A DNA stretch of 64,000 nt from Korobacter sp036501185 (GTDB taxonomy: Bacteria; Acidobacteriota; Terriglobia; Terriglobales; Acidobacteriaceae). Each line of letters opens with the position of its first letter. The stretch's first letter is position 1. A program made the position numbers and the translations under genes. This document shows positions 26,007 to 35,527 of this stretch, in pieces. The notes under the pieces were generated by a model. The model made no database searches and was not told the origin of the DNA. It worked only from the letters and a program-made list of their open reading frames with translations. The stretch is taken from the NCBI GenBank assembly GCA_036501185.1, contig DASYAU010000138.1, positions 1 through 64,000 of the forward strand. Reading direction: 5' to 3'.

Positions 26007-27488
26007 CTAGCGGACTAAATCGTGGGCCGACCGCAATGCGTAGCCGATGAACTGGTTCGGCAACACTCCCATGTAGATGGTGAAGACGAGGCACATGGCC
26101 AATGCTACGGCGAGGCCGAACGGCATGCGTGCGACGGGGACCTCTTCGCGCTCGTCGCGCATGTACATGTAGACGATGACGCGCAGGTAGTAGTAGGCGC
26201 CGACAGCGCTGTTGATGACGCCGATGATCGTCAGGCCGACGAGGTGCGACTGAAGCGCGGAGGTGAAAACGTAAAACTTTGCAAAGAACCCGCCGGTGAT
26301 GGGGATGCCGATGAGCGAGAGCAGAAAAACCGTCAGGATAGCGGCGAGGATTGGCGAGCGGCGGCCGAGGCCGGCGTAGTCGCTGAGGTTAACGTATTTT
26401 TCGTTGGCGTTGGCGAAGTGGCTGACGATCGCGAAAGCGCCGACGTTCATGGCCGCGTAGGTGGCGGTATAGAAGATCGCGGCGGAGATGCCGGAGTCAC
26501 GGGCAGCGGCGAAGGCGACGAGCAGGTATCCGGCATGCGCGATCGAAGAGTAGGCGAGCAGACGCTTCACGTTGGTCTGCACAAGCGCGCCGATGTTGCC
26601 TATGGTCATCGAGAGCGCAGCCGAGACCCAGACGATCCAGAACCAGCCGGGCGCGTCCATGGCGAAGAGCACGCGGAGGAGCACGGCAAATGCAGCGGCT
26701 TTGGGGCCTGTAGACATGAGAGCGACGATGGGCGATGGTGAGCCTTCGTAGACGTCGGGCGTCCAGATGTGGAACGGGGCGGCGGCGACTTTGAAGCCGA
26801 GACCGATGAACATGAGGGCCACGGCGAGGTAGATCATCGGCGGCACCGGGCTCATGGCGCGGATGGCACCGGCGATCGTGTAGACATTCGTCGATCCGGT
26901 GGCGCCGAAAATCAGGGCGACGCCGTAGAGGAAGAACGCGGTGGCAAAAGAGCCGAGGAGAAAATACTTCAGGGACGACTCGGCGGATTCGGCGACGCGG
27001 CGGCGCATGGCGGCCAGCACGTAGCTGCCGATGGATGAGATTTCGAGGGCGATGAAGATCATCACCAGCTCGACAGCGGAGGACATGAGCATCATGCCGA
27101 GCGCGGCGAGGAGGATGATGCCGTAGTATTCGCCACTGCGCATGCGCTGGACTTCCATGTACTCGAACGACATGAGGATGACGGCCATGGCGATAAGGGC
27201 GATGAGGACGTGGAAGAAGAGGCTGAAGCTATCGACTCGCACCATGCCGAAGAAGCCGGTGCCGTTCGTCGGGTCGTAGATGCCGGGGAAACGCGCCTGG
27301 CAAAGCGTGGCGAGGAGCGCGACAACCATGCCGATGAACGCGAGATAGCCCAGCGGCTTCTTGGAATCTTGTTGGGGAATGAAGGCGTCCGCCATCATGA
27401 CGATGATTCCGAAGATGCCGAGAACGATTTCCGGCAGGATGCGGATGTAGTCAACCGTCGGGATGGAGGTTAGGACCTGCGTACTCAT
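26007..27488 (-). CDS. nuoN: NADH-quinone oxidoreductase subunit N (cluster II)
   Basis: A 493-residue antiporter-like subunit. Conserved blocks are ELVMIFIALEISSIGSYVLA, APFHIWTPDVYEGSPSPIVA and NVKRLLAYSSIAHAGYLLVA. Its start overlaps the nuoM stop by 4 bp. It is clearly diverged from the cluster I copy, so this is not a recent duplication. Confidence 0.96.
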   Translation of the reverse strand: MSTQVLTSIPTVDYIRILPEIVLGIFGIIVMMADAFIPQQDSKKPLGYLAFIGMVVALLATLCQARFPGIYDPTNGTGFFGMVRVDSFSLFFHVLIALIAMAVILMSFEYMEVQRMRSGEYYGIILLAALGMMLMSSAVELVMIFIALEISSIGSYVLAAMRRRVAESAESSLKYFLLGSFATAFFLYGVALIFGATGSTNVYTIAGAIRAMSPVPPMIYLAVALMFIGLGFKVAAAPFHIWTPDVYEGSPSPIVALMSTGPKAAAFAVLLRVLFAMDAPGWFWIVWVSAALSMTIGNIGALVQTNVKRLLAYSSIAHAGYLLVAFAAARDSGISAAIFYTATYAAMNVGAFAIVSHFANANEKYVNLSDYAGLGRRSPILAAILTVFLLSLIGIPITGGFFAKFYVFTSALQSHLVGLTIIGVINSAVGAYYYLRVIVYMYMRDEREEVPVARMPFGLAVALAMCLVFTIYMGVLPNQFIGYALRSAHDLVR

Positions 27489-29068
27489 CGACCGATCACC
27501 TGTGCGAGAACTTGGAGTATATGGCGCGCGTTCGGCGCGGCGGCGTTTACGCCGTTGCTGAAAGGTGCAAGCGCAGCCTGGACCGCCGGATTGATCTGGC
27601 GGAGGAACAACATGGGAACCACGCCCATGACGAGCGACATGACGGCCAGCGGCCAGAGCGAAAGGCGCTCGCGGGCGTTGAGGTCGCGCAGGGTGTTGTT
27701 GGCCTGTACGGTGACCTCCCCGTAGAAGACGCGCTGGTAGAGCCAGAGCAGGTAGTACGCGCCCCAGATTACGCCGGAGGCCGCGAGAATTCCGTAAATC
27801 ATGCGGGCTTGGAAAGCACCGCTGAGGACGAGGAACTCACCGACGAAGCCGTTGAGCATTGGGAGACCGGCGGAGGCCAGCGTGATGACCAGGAAGAACG
27901 TGGCGAAGACGGGCATCGGGGTGGCGAGTCCGCCGTACTGCTTGATGTCGTAAGTGTGGCGGCGTTCGTAGATCATCCCCAGCAGCATGAAGAGGCCGCC
28001 TGTGGACACGCCATGGTTCAGCATCTGGTAAACCGAGCCGCTCACGCCCATAGCAGTGAAGCTGAAGATGCCGAGCACGCAGAAGCCAAGGTGGCTTACC
28101 GACGAGTAGGCGATCAGCTTCTTCATATTCGGCTGCACGAGGGCGACGAGCGCTCCATAGATGATGCCGATGATGGCGAGGGTGATGATCCATGGAGCGT
28201 TGCGGCGCGCCGCTTCGGGGAAGAGGCCGAGGTTGAAGCGCAGCAGGCCGTAGACACCCATTTTGAGGAGAACGCCGGCGAGGAGAACGGAACCGGCAGT
28301 GGGGGCCTCGACGTGTGCATCGGGCAGCCAGGTGTGGAACGGGAAGAGCGGGACCTTGACGGCGAAGGCGATGAAGAAGCCGAGGAAAAGCCACTGCGCA
28401 GCGTGACCAAAACCCGCGATTTGCCCGGCTTGGATTCGCTGCTGTAACTCGACGAAATCGAACGTAGGGCCGCTCCAGTTCGTCGCGCTATGCACGTACA
28501 GCCAGATTATGCTGGCCAGCAGAAAGACCGAGGCGACCATGGTGTACAGGAAGAACTTTACCGCGGCATAGATGCGGCGCTCGTGCCCATACATGCCGAT
28601 GAGCAGCGCCATCGGGATGAGCGTGGCTTCCCAGAAGAAGTAGAACTGGAAGAGGTCGAGCGAGACGAAGACGCCGATCATCGCCGTCTCGAGGATGAGC
28701 ATGAGGATGAAGAACTCCTTCACCCGCTCCTTGATCGAGGTCCAGGAGATGAGCACGCTGAGCGGCACGAGGAACGTGGTGAGGACCACGAGCCAGAGTG
28801 AGATGCCGTCGGCACCCATGTGGTAGTGGATGTTGGGCGTCGAGATCCACGGGATGTTCTGCTCGTACTGGAAGCCCGACGTGACGTAGCTGTAGTGCCA
28901 GGGCAGGTGCAGCGACGCGAGGAAGGTGAGCACCGAGATGAGGAGTGCGAACCACTTGATGTCGCGATCGCGGCGTGGGAAGAGCATGAGCAACAGCGCT
29001 CCCGCGAAAGGCAGGAAGGTAATGACGGTGAGGATGTTGTGGTTGGAGAAGCTGATGAGCTCTTTCAT
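27485..29068 (-). CDS. nuoM: NADH-quinone oxidoreductase subunit M (cluster II)
   Basis: A 527-residue antiporter-like subunit. Signatures are FQFYFFWEATLIPMALLIGM, FPFHTWLPDAHVEAPTAGSV and KKLIAYSSVSHLGFCVLG. The start is ATG 29068 (MKELISFSNHN), overlapping the nuoL stop as ATGA; the frame extends upstream only as overlap with nuoL. It lacks the charged tail of the cluster I protein. Confidence 0.97.
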   Translation of the reverse strand: MKELISFSNHNILTVITFLPFAGALLLMLFPRRDRDIKWFALLISVLTFLASLHLPWHYSYVTSGFQYEQNIPWISTPNIHYHMGADGISLWLVVLTTFLVPLSVLISWTSIKERVKEFFILMLILETAMIGVFVSLDLFQFYFFWEATLIPMALLIGMYGHERRIYAAVKFFLYTMVASVFLLASIIWLYVHSATNWSGPTFDFVELQQRIQAGQIAGFGHAAQWLFLGFFIAFAVKVPLFPFHTWLPDAHVEAPTAGSVLLAGVLLKMGVYGLLRFNLGLFPEAARRNAPWIITLAIIGIIYGALVALVQPNMKKLIAYSSVSHLGFCVLGIFSFTAMGVSGSVYQMLNHGVSTGGLFMLLGMIYERRHTYDIKQYGGLATPMPVFATFFLVITLASAGLPMLNGFVGEFLVLSGAFQARMIYGILAASGVIWGAYYLLWLYQRVFYGEVTVQANNTLRDLNARERLSLWPLAVMSLVMGVVPMLFLRQINPAVQAALAPFSNGVNAAAPNARHILQVLAQVIGR

Positions 29069-31098
29069 CGCGCCACCCCCACGTACACCATGTAGCCGAT
29101 GACGACGGCCGCGCCAACGGCCACCCACCCGGCGTAACTTCGTATGTTGCCCGATTGCATTCGTCGCACGCCCTGCGAAGTTTCCTGCGCACCAGCGGCG
29201 CTGCCGTTGAGCGCGCCATCGATGAGGGTGACATCAACACCCTTCCAGAAGACCTTGGTGGAGAGCAGGAGGATCGGTTTGACGATGGTCGCGCCGTAGA
29301 ACTCGTCGACGTAGTACTTGTTGGCGACAGTGGTGTAGAGGCCGCCCAGAGATTTAACGATCGCGGCGGGCTTCTCGGGATGCGCCTTGTAGAGGTACCA
29401 GGCGAGGCCAAAGCCGATGAGCGCGACTCCGACGGAGGTGATCATCAGGATCAGTTCGGTGTTGGAGCCGCTTTCTTCTGCAGGGGCTTTTTCGCCGGGC
29501 ATCACGGCTTCTTCGGCGGCCGGAGTGTTGGCAACCTGGATCTTCGTGACCGGCGAGAGATAGCCGTCGAACTTGTTGTGGATCCCGACCCAGCCTCCGC
29601 AGAAGCTGAGGATGGCGAGGACGACAAGTGGGGCAATCATGATCGCGGGCGACTCGTGCGGTGTGCCATGGCCGTGATCGTCGTGTGCGGGAGCGGCGTG
29701 GCCGTGGTCGGCTTCGTGATCGTGCTTGGCGCCGCGGTACTCACCGAAGAACGTCATGAACCACTGGCGGAACATGTAGAACGACGTCATGCCGGCGGTG
29801 ATGATGCCTATCAGCCAGAGGAACTTGTTAAAGCCCGCGCCCACGACGGGGCGGAGCGACTCGCTGGAGAACGTCTTCCAGAGGATTTCGTCTTTAGAGA
29901 AGAAGCCTGCAAACGGCGGGATGCCGGCGATGGCGATGGTGGCCGCGGTCATGACCCAGAATGTCCACGGAATGTATTTGCGGAGACCACCCATGTTGCG
30001 CATGTCCTGCTCGCCACCAACGGCGTGAATGACCGAGCCGGCGGAGAGGAAGAGCAGGGCCTTGAAGAACGCGTGGGTCATGAGGTGGAAGACCCCGGCG
30101 GTGTACGCGCCCACGCCGCAGGCCAGGAACATGTAGCCGAGCTGCGAAATAGTGGAGTAAGCGAGGACACGCTTGATGTCGGTTTGCGTGATGCCCATGG
30201 TCGCGGCGAAGAGCGCGGTAGCCGCGCCGATGCAGGCGACCACCAGCATGGCGTGCGGCGAACGGCTGAAGATCGAATTCGATCGCGTGACCATGTACAC
30301 GCCGGCAGTGACCATCGTCGCGGCGTGAATGAGGGCGCTGACCGGCGTGGGGCCTTCCATGGCGTCGGGCAGCCAGACGTAGAGCGGGATCTGGGCGGAC
30401 TTGCCGCATGCGCCGATCAGCAGGCAGATGCCGATGGCGGTGAAGAGGCCCGCGTGAGTTTCGACGCCGTAGCCGGAGACTGCCTGGAAGACGCTGTCGT
30501 ATTGGAGAGTGCCCCAGTGCTGGATGATCAAGAAGAGGCCGATCAAGAAGCCGAAGTCGCCGATGCGGTTGGTGATGAAAGCCTTCTTACCGGCCTGCGC
30601 GGCGGAGTTTTTGCGGAAGAAGAAGCCGATCAGAAGATACGAGGCAAGGCCGACGCCCTCCCACCCGACGAACATGAGCAGGTAGCTGCTGCCCAGGACG
30701 AGGGTGAGCATGAAGAACATGAAGAGGTTGAGGTATGCGAAGAAGCGGTAGTAGCCGCCCTCATGCGCCATGTAGCCGACGGAATAAACGTGAATGAGGA
30801 AGCCGACGCCGGTCACCACGCCGAGCATGATCATGGTTAGCTGGTCGAGATAAGCGCCGAACTCAACGTGGAACGAGCCGGCTTGCATCCACGTGCCGTA
30901 AGACTCGATGTGCGGGATCTGCGTGAGGTGGGAGAAGAGCGAGGCCACGTAGCAGAAGTATCCGAACGAGCAGGCCGTAAAGAAGAGGGCGATGGTGGCG
31001 ACCAGCTTGTTCGGGAAGCGCTTGCCGAGGAGGCCGTTGATGGCGGCTCCGGCGAGCGGCAGCAGTGGAATGATCCACAGATTTAGGTTCTGATCCAT
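29065..31098 (-). CDS. nuoL: NADH-quinone oxidoreductase subunit L (cluster II)
   Basis: A 677-residue proton-pumping subunit. The core shows FVGWEGVGLASYLLIGFFFR and IPLYVWLPDAMEGPTPVSAL. A His-rich loop follows transmembrane segment 12 (HDHEADHGHAAPAHDDHGHG, about residues 455-475), which may bind metal or simply be a flexible linker. A second charged linker, PGEKAPAEESGSN, comes before the lateral helix. The gene lies 2 bp behind nuoK. Confidence 0.97.
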   Translation of the reverse strand: MDQNLNLWIIPLLPLAGAAINGLLGKRFPNKLVATIALFFTACSFGYFCYVASLFSHLTQIPHIESYGTWMQAGSFHVEFGAYLDQLTMIMLGVVTGVGFLIHVYSVGYMAHEGGYYRFFAYLNLFMFFMLTLVLGSSYLLMFVGWEGVGLASYLLIGFFFRKNSAAQAGKKAFITNRIGDFGFLIGLFLIIQHWGTLQYDSVFQAVSGYGVETHAGLFTAIGICLLIGACGKSAQIPLYVWLPDAMEGPTPVSALIHAATMVTAGVYMVTRSNSIFSRSPHAMLVVACIGAATALFAATMGITQTDIKRVLAYSTISQLGYMFLACGVGAYTAGVFHLMTHAFFKALLFLSAGSVIHAVGGEQDMRNMGGLRKYIPWTFWVMTAATIAIAGIPPFAGFFSKDEILWKTFSSESLRPVVGAGFNKFLWLIGIITAGMTSFYMFRQWFMTFFGEYRGAKHDHEADHGHAAPAHDDHGHGTPHESPAIMIAPLVVLAILSFCGGWVGIHNKFDGYLSPVTKIQVANTPAAEEAVMPGEKAPAEESGSNTELILMITSVGVALIGFGLAWYLYKAHPEKPAAIVKSLGGLYTTVANKYYVDEFYGATIVKPILLLSTKVFWKGVDVTLIDGALNGSAAGAQETSQGVRRMQSGNIRSYAGWVAVGAAVVIGYMVYVGVAR

Positions 31099-31100
31099 AT

Positions 31101-31403
31101 CTATAGCTTCAACAGGTTCACTCGGTCGACGTTCAACGTTTCGCGCGAGCGGAAGACAGCGATGATGATGCCCAGGCCGACGGCGGATTCAGCGGCGGCG
31201 ACGACCATCACGAAAAAGACGAAGATGTGCCCACTGAGCGATTTGAGCTCGGTTGCGTAGGCAACGAACGTCAGGTTCACGGCGTTGAGCATGAGCTCAA
31301 TCGACATGAAGATGGTGATGATGTTGCGCTTGATCAAAAAGCCGAGCACGCCACAGATAAACAGAAACGCGCTAAGAACCAGGTAATAGGAGAGAGGGAT
31401 CAT
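31101..31403 (-). CDS. nuoK: NADH-quinone oxidoreductase subunit K (cluster II)
   Basis: A 100-residue three-helix subunit: KRNIITIFMSIELMLNAVNL and VAAAESAVGLGIIIAVFRSR. ATG 31403 overlaps the nuoJ stop by 4 bp; the open frame further upstream is overlap with nuoJ. Confidence 0.96.
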   Translation of the reverse strand: MIPLSYYLVLSAFLFICGVLGFLIKRNIITIFMSIELMLNAVNLTFVAYATELKSLSGHIFVFFVMVVAAAESAVGLGIIIAVFRSRETLNVDRVNLLKL

Positions 31404-31900
31404 GCATCCTCCCTGCGGGCGAGAACCACAGCGCCCATGATGGCGATGAGCACGAGAACCGAAGTCACTTCGAAGGGAAGCAGGAACGGGCCAAAGAGGA
31501 GGCGTCCGATGTCGGCGCCGGTGCCGTGAAGTTGGCCGATCGAGATTGGGGTGTTGGAAGTTTCCGTGCGCAGCAGGATCCACGTGATGAGGGTTGCGAC
31601 GACGGCTGCGCCGGGTACGCCGAGGATGATGGCGATCTTGCTGCCCTTGGTGTGCTCCTCGATCCCGGCATTCAGCAACATGATGACGAAGACGAAGAGC
31701 ACCATGATGGCACCGGCGTAGATGATGACCTGGATGGCGCCCACGAACTCGGCGCCCATGAGGAGGAAGAGCCCGGCGAGCGAGGCCATGACCACGATCA
31801 GCGAGAGAGCGCTGTTGATCGGGTGCTTCTGCGCCAACAGGTTAATGGCGCCGGCGACGCATCCGGCAGCGAAGAAGAAGAATAGGATCTCGTGCAACAT
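31400..31900 (-). CDS. nuoJ: NADH-quinone oxidoreductase subunit J (cluster II)
   Basis: A 166-residue five-helix membrane subunit with the conserved IQVIIYAGAIMVLFVFVIML. It follows nuoH after a 31-bp gap, which leaves no room for the nuoI that normally stands here. Confidence 0.95.
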   Translation of the reverse strand: MLHEILFFFFAAGCVAGAINLLAQKHPINSALSLIVVMASLAGLFLLMGAEFVGAIQVIIYAGAIMVLFVFVIMLLNAGIEEHTKGSKIAIILGVPGAAVVATLITWILLRTETSNTPISIGQLHGTGADIGRLLFGPFLLPFEVTSVLVLIAIMGAVVLARREDA

Positions 31901-31931
31901 TCGTTTATAGGCGCCCTCGCGCCTTGGAGCT

Positions 31932-32993
31932 TTACTTCAGCGCCACGACCAGGGCCGTGATCATGATGTTGGCAATCGAGAGCGGCAGCAGGAATTTCCA
32001 GCTGAACGCCATCAGTTGGTCGTAACGGAAACGGGGGAGCGTACCGCGCACCCAGATGTAAAGGAACAGGAAACCAAAGATCCGCAGACAGAACCAGAAG
32101 ACCGGCACCAGTGACTGCAGGATCGGCGGCAGGAAGGACGGCACCGGGCCGGACCATCCGCCGAGGAACAAAATGGAGGCGATGCACGCGACGGTGACCA
32201 TGTTCGCGTACTCGGCCATGAAGAACATGGCAAACTTCATCGCGGAGTATTCGGTGTGATATCCGGCGACGAGCTCGGTTTCGGCTTCAGGGAGGTCAAA
32301 CGGAATGCGATTGGTTTCCGCGTAGGCCGAGGTCAGATAAATAAAGAAGGCGACGAACTGGAGGCCGCCGAAGAAATTCCAGTTGAGAATGCTGCCCGCC
32401 TGGTGGTTGACGATTTCGCGGAGGCTGAAGCTGCCGGTGAGAATCAAGACGCCGACCAGCGAGAGGCCGAGCGAGACTTCGTAGCTGATCATTTGCGCGG
32501 AAGCGCGCAGCCCGCCGAGCAGCGAGTACTTGCTATTGGAGGACCATCCGGCGAGGGCGATGCCGTAAACGCCGATGGAGGTGACTCCGAGAATTATAAG
32601 GAGGCCGATGTTGATGTCCACGGGAACGCCGTGGTTCATGAGGCCGGTGATCTGCAGCGGCGTGGTGTAGCCGTGAATGGTGATCGTCCCGCCGAAGGGC
32701 ACCAGCGAGATGGAGAGCAGCGCCATGGCAACCGCGATCATGGGGGCCGCGATGTAGAGCGGCTTGTTCACGTGCGGCGGCAGCAGGTCTTCCTTCAGGA
32801 TGAACTTGAGGCCGTCGGCGAGCGGCTGAAGCAGGCCGAAGGGTCCGACGCGGGTGGGTCCCCAGCGGTTCTGCATACGGCCGACGACTTTGCGCTCGAG
32901 CCAAACCGTGTAGGCGACCGCGGTCAGGAGAATGAAGATGACCAAGACGACCTTGATCAGCGATACGAGTAAAAATAGTGCCACTTGAGGCAT
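31932..32993 (-). CDS. nuoH: NADH-quinone oxidoreductase subunit H (cluster II)
   Basis: A 353-residue intact NuoH. Signatures are WLERKVVGRMQNRWGPTRVG and ETNRIPFDLPEAETELVAGY, and the C-terminal FLYIWVRGTLPRFRYDQLM. It is about 73 residues shorter than the repaired cluster I copy, which has an extra region before its last helices. The gene is separated from nuoG by a 167-bp spacer with a palindromic repeat. Confidence 0.96.
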   Translation of the reverse strand: MPQVALFLLVSLIKVVLVIFILLTAVAYTVWLERKVVGRMQNRWGPTRVGPFGLLQPLADGLKFILKEDLLPPHVNKPLYIAAPMIAVAMALLSISLVPFGGTITIHGYTTPLQITGLMNHGVPVDINIGLLIILGVTSIGVYGIALAGWSSNSKYSLLGGLRASAQMISYEVSLGLSLVGVLILTGSFSLREIVNHQAGSILNWNFFGGLQFVAFFIYLTSAYAETNRIPFDLPEAETELVAGYHTEYSAMKFAMFFMAEYANMVTVACIASILFLGGWSGPVPSFLPPILQSLVPVFWFCLRIFGFLFLYIWVRGTLPRFRYDQLMAFSWKFLLPLSIANIMITALVVALK

Positions 32994-33047
32994 TGAATCA
33001 GCGCTTCCGAGTGTCGCGCACGGGCGCGACGGAATGTGCAGCGTTCG

Positions 33048-33110
33048 CAGGGGCTAAAGCCCCGCTTGTTTAGGCCCTATTCGGCAGCGCTGAAGCGCTA
33101 CCCTGATACA
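33048..33110 (+). repeat. Bipartite palindromic repeat, copy 1
   Basis: Two palindromes in fixed order: CAGGGGCTAAAGCCCCG, then a ~17-bp variable part, then CGGCAGCGCTGAAGCGCTAC followed by CCTGATACA. A second copy in the same orientation lies at 37664-37728. It sits in the nuoG-nuoH spacer. Confidence 0.75.
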
Positions 33111-33160
33111 CACAGCACTAAGGAAAACAAAATCCGACAGCAATTCAAAATCGTGCCGAC

Positions 33161-35527
33161 TCAGTCGGCGGGGACTTCGCTCGGCGCGGGCGCGTTGCGG
33201 CGCTCGATGACCGAGTTCAACGTGTTCGAGTAACGGCCGAGGGTGCCTGACGTGAACAGGTTGTCGTTCGACGGCAGGATTAGCTCGGGGTGCGACGGCG
33301 CAGCCGCCGCGGTGATCTGCACGAGCTGCGTGTGTTCTTCGTTGCCGCCCAGCAGGTTCAGGCGGGAGACATCGTAGGCGGGCACGAGGCGCTGGATCTC
33401 GTCGAGGATCGCCATGGGATCGTAAGGGCTCATTCTCGGTTCGAGATTGTGCGCGGCGAGCCACACGGAGTGGCGGTCGGCTTCACCCGATTGCGCGCCA
33501 CGAGTCTGGCCCAGGTCAGCGCGGACGGCGTCTCCGCCGAAGGGTACGAGCTTGCGAACGTCGTAGCCCATGCGGTCGGCGATCTGCACGACGATGTCGA
33601 AATCGCTGGTGACACCGGCGACGTCGCCAGCCTTCTGCAGGAGTTGAAGATCGCCGGCAGTGTTGGTGAAGGTGCCGGACTTTTCGTAGGCGTTGGAGAC
33701 GGGCAGCACCACGTCGGCCGCAGCGGCGGTGTCAGTGAGGAACATGTCGTTGACGACGACGAACGGAGCGTTCAACGCGAACGGATCGACGTTGTAGCGG
33801 GCGACGGGGTTCGATCCGATGACCCAGAGAGCTTTGAGGGCGCCGGATTTGGCGGCGTCCATCATCTGCATGAGGTTCATGCCGGGTTCGGCAGGAACTT
33901 CGTCGAGCCAGTCTTCATGGTAGCGAGTCTTCGTCGTGACGGAAGCGTAGCCGGGAAGCAGGTCAGGATAGAGACCCATGTCGGCCGCGCCGCGGGAGTT
34001 GGCGTAGTCGCCGAGGCAGAGGAAGCGCGCGCCGAGCGGTAGGCCGAAATCGACGAGCGCTTTGATTGCGGAGCCGCGAATTTCGGAGCCGAAAACGACG
34101 ATCAATTCTTTCTCGGCCTTCAGGGCGTCGCGAAGTTTCGCGAAAACTTCTTTGTTGGTGGTCGGCGTGACCAGCGAATCGGCGGCGGCGTCTTTGCCGG
34201 TGAGGTACTCGACAAAGTTGCCTTCAGAGCCCACCGGAACCTGAGCGAAGAGGGTGGCCTGGCGGCGAAGCTTGATCGGCGCCGAGTTGACGACGTAGAT
34301 CTTGGCGCGGTGCATGCGCACGTTGCTGCGAATCTGCCATGCCAGGAACGGATGTTGCTCGGTGGGGTCGTTGCCGATCAGCAGGACCGCAGGCGCGTTG
34401 AAAACATCGCGCATGGAGGCAGTGGCGTTTTGCTTTCCGGCGATCGCCGCGGCGAAAGCCGGGAAGTCGGCGGTGCGGTGGTGATCGATGTTGTTGGTCT
34501 TCAGCACCGTGCGCGCGAACTTCTGCAGGATGTAGTTCTCTTCGTTGGTGGTGCGGTTGGAGCCGATAACGCCGATGGCTTTGCCGCCTTCGTTCGCGAG
34601 AATCTCGTTGAACTTCTTGGCGATGAGTTCGAAGGCCTCTTCCCATTTTGCCGGGGTGAGCTTGCCGTCCTTCTTGATGAGCGGCTGGGTGAGACGCAGC
34701 GGATCGTTGGCGAAGTCGAAGGCGTAGCGGCCTTTGACGCAGAGGAAGTCGCCGTTGATGCCGCTCTTGTCGCGGTTGTCGCCGCGCACAATCTCCATAC
34801 CGCTTTCGCTGCGGCGAACGCCGAGGGTGGTGAGGCAGCCGTCGCCACAATGGGTGCAGACGGTGCCAACGTGCTTCATTTCCCACGGCCGCGTTTTGTA
34901 GCGATAAGCGCCGGAGGTGAGTGCGCCGACCGGGCAGATGTCGATGCACATGCCGCACTCTTCGCACTCGAGATGATCTTCTTTATTGGGGGCGATGACG
35001 GAGTTGGCGCCGCGGTTCTGCACGCCGAGCGCCCAGACGTCCATGCCTTCGCCGCATGCGCGCACGCAACGGTAGCAGAGGATGCAGCGCGGGCGATCGA
35101 AGAAGACCACGGGCGACCACTGCTGCTCGTCCTTGTGGTTCTTTGCCTCCATGTATTTCGATTCGGCGGCGCCGTACTTGAAGGTCATGTCCTGCAACTC
35201 GCACTCGCCACCCGCATCGCAAACCGGGCAGTCGAGCGGATGGTTGCCGAGCAGCAGTTCGAGCATCGACTTGCGGGCCTGCTTGATCTTCTCGGTCTCA
35301 GTGCTCACAACCATCCCTTCAGTGATGGGCGTGGTGCAGGCGGTCTGCATCTTCGGCATCTTCTCGATCTCGACGAGACACATGCGGCATGCGCCCTGGA
35401 GCGAGAGGCCGGGGTAGTAGCAGAACGAGGGGATTTCGATGCCTACGGACTTGCAGGCTTCAATCAGCAGGGTGCCCGCGGGTGCGGTGACCTTCTTGCC
35501 GTCTACGGTGATGTTTACGTCAGGCAT
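33161..35527 (-). CDS. nuoG: NADH-quinone oxidoreductase subunit G (cluster II)
   Basis: A 788-residue iron-sulfur subunit of the NADH-input module. In order: an N-terminal [2Fe-2S] ferredoxin domain (CYYPGLSLQGACRMC), the HPLDCPVCDAGGECELQD motif of the His/Cys-ligated cluster, a ferredoxin pair CILCYRCVRAC and CEECGMCIDICP, then a molybdopterin-oxidoreductase-like domain from about residue 215 with CTHCGDGC. The start overlaps the stop of the bactofilin-like gene by 8 bp. A palindrome GCCGACT-C-AGTCGGC spans the stop codon (33155-33169). Confidence 0.97.
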   Translation of the reverse strand: MPDVNITVDGKKVTAPAGTLLIEACKSVGIEIPSFCYYPGLSLQGACRMCLVEIEKMPKMQTACTTPITEGMVVSTETEKIKQARKSMLELLLGNHPLDCPVCDAGGECELQDMTFKYGAAESKYMEAKNHKDEQQWSPVVFFDRPRCILCYRCVRACGEGMDVWALGVQNRGANSVIAPNKEDHLECEECGMCIDICPVGALTSGAYRYKTRPWEMKHVGTVCTHCGDGCLTTLGVRRSESGMEIVRGDNRDKSGINGDFLCVKGRYAFDFANDPLRLTQPLIKKDGKLTPAKWEEAFELIAKKFNEILANEGGKAIGVIGSNRTTNEENYILQKFARTVLKTNNIDHHRTADFPAFAAAIAGKQNATASMRDVFNAPAVLLIGNDPTEQHPFLAWQIRSNVRMHRAKIYVVNSAPIKLRRQATLFAQVPVGSEGNFVEYLTGKDAAADSLVTPTTNKEVFAKLRDALKAEKELIVVFGSEIRGSAIKALVDFGLPLGARFLCLGDYANSRGAADMGLYPDLLPGYASVTTKTRYHEDWLDEVPAEPGMNLMQMMDAAKSGALKALWVIGSNPVARYNVDPFALNAPFVVVNDMFLTDTAAAADVVLPVSNAYEKSGTFTNTAGDLQLLQKAGDVAGVTSDFDIVVQIADRMGYDVRKLVPFGGDAVRADLGQTRGAQSGEADRHSVWLAAHNLEPRMSPYDPMAILDEIQRLVPAYDVSRLNLLGGNEEHTQLVQITAAAAPSHPELILPSNDNLFTSGTLGRYSNTLNSVIERRNAPAPSEVPAD

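Noticed and set aside
29155..30840. A 561-codon open frame on the + strand opposite nuoL of cluster II
   Set aside because: It is an antisense shadow in a GC-rich gene: its product is a compositionally odd Asp/Glu/Val/Gly/Arg chain with no family resemblance, while the minus strand encodes clear NuoL.
33155..33169. Strong terminator at the end of nuoG
   Set aside because: The palindrome is real but is followed only by a weak T stretch and nuoH continues in the same direction, so at most an attenuator.
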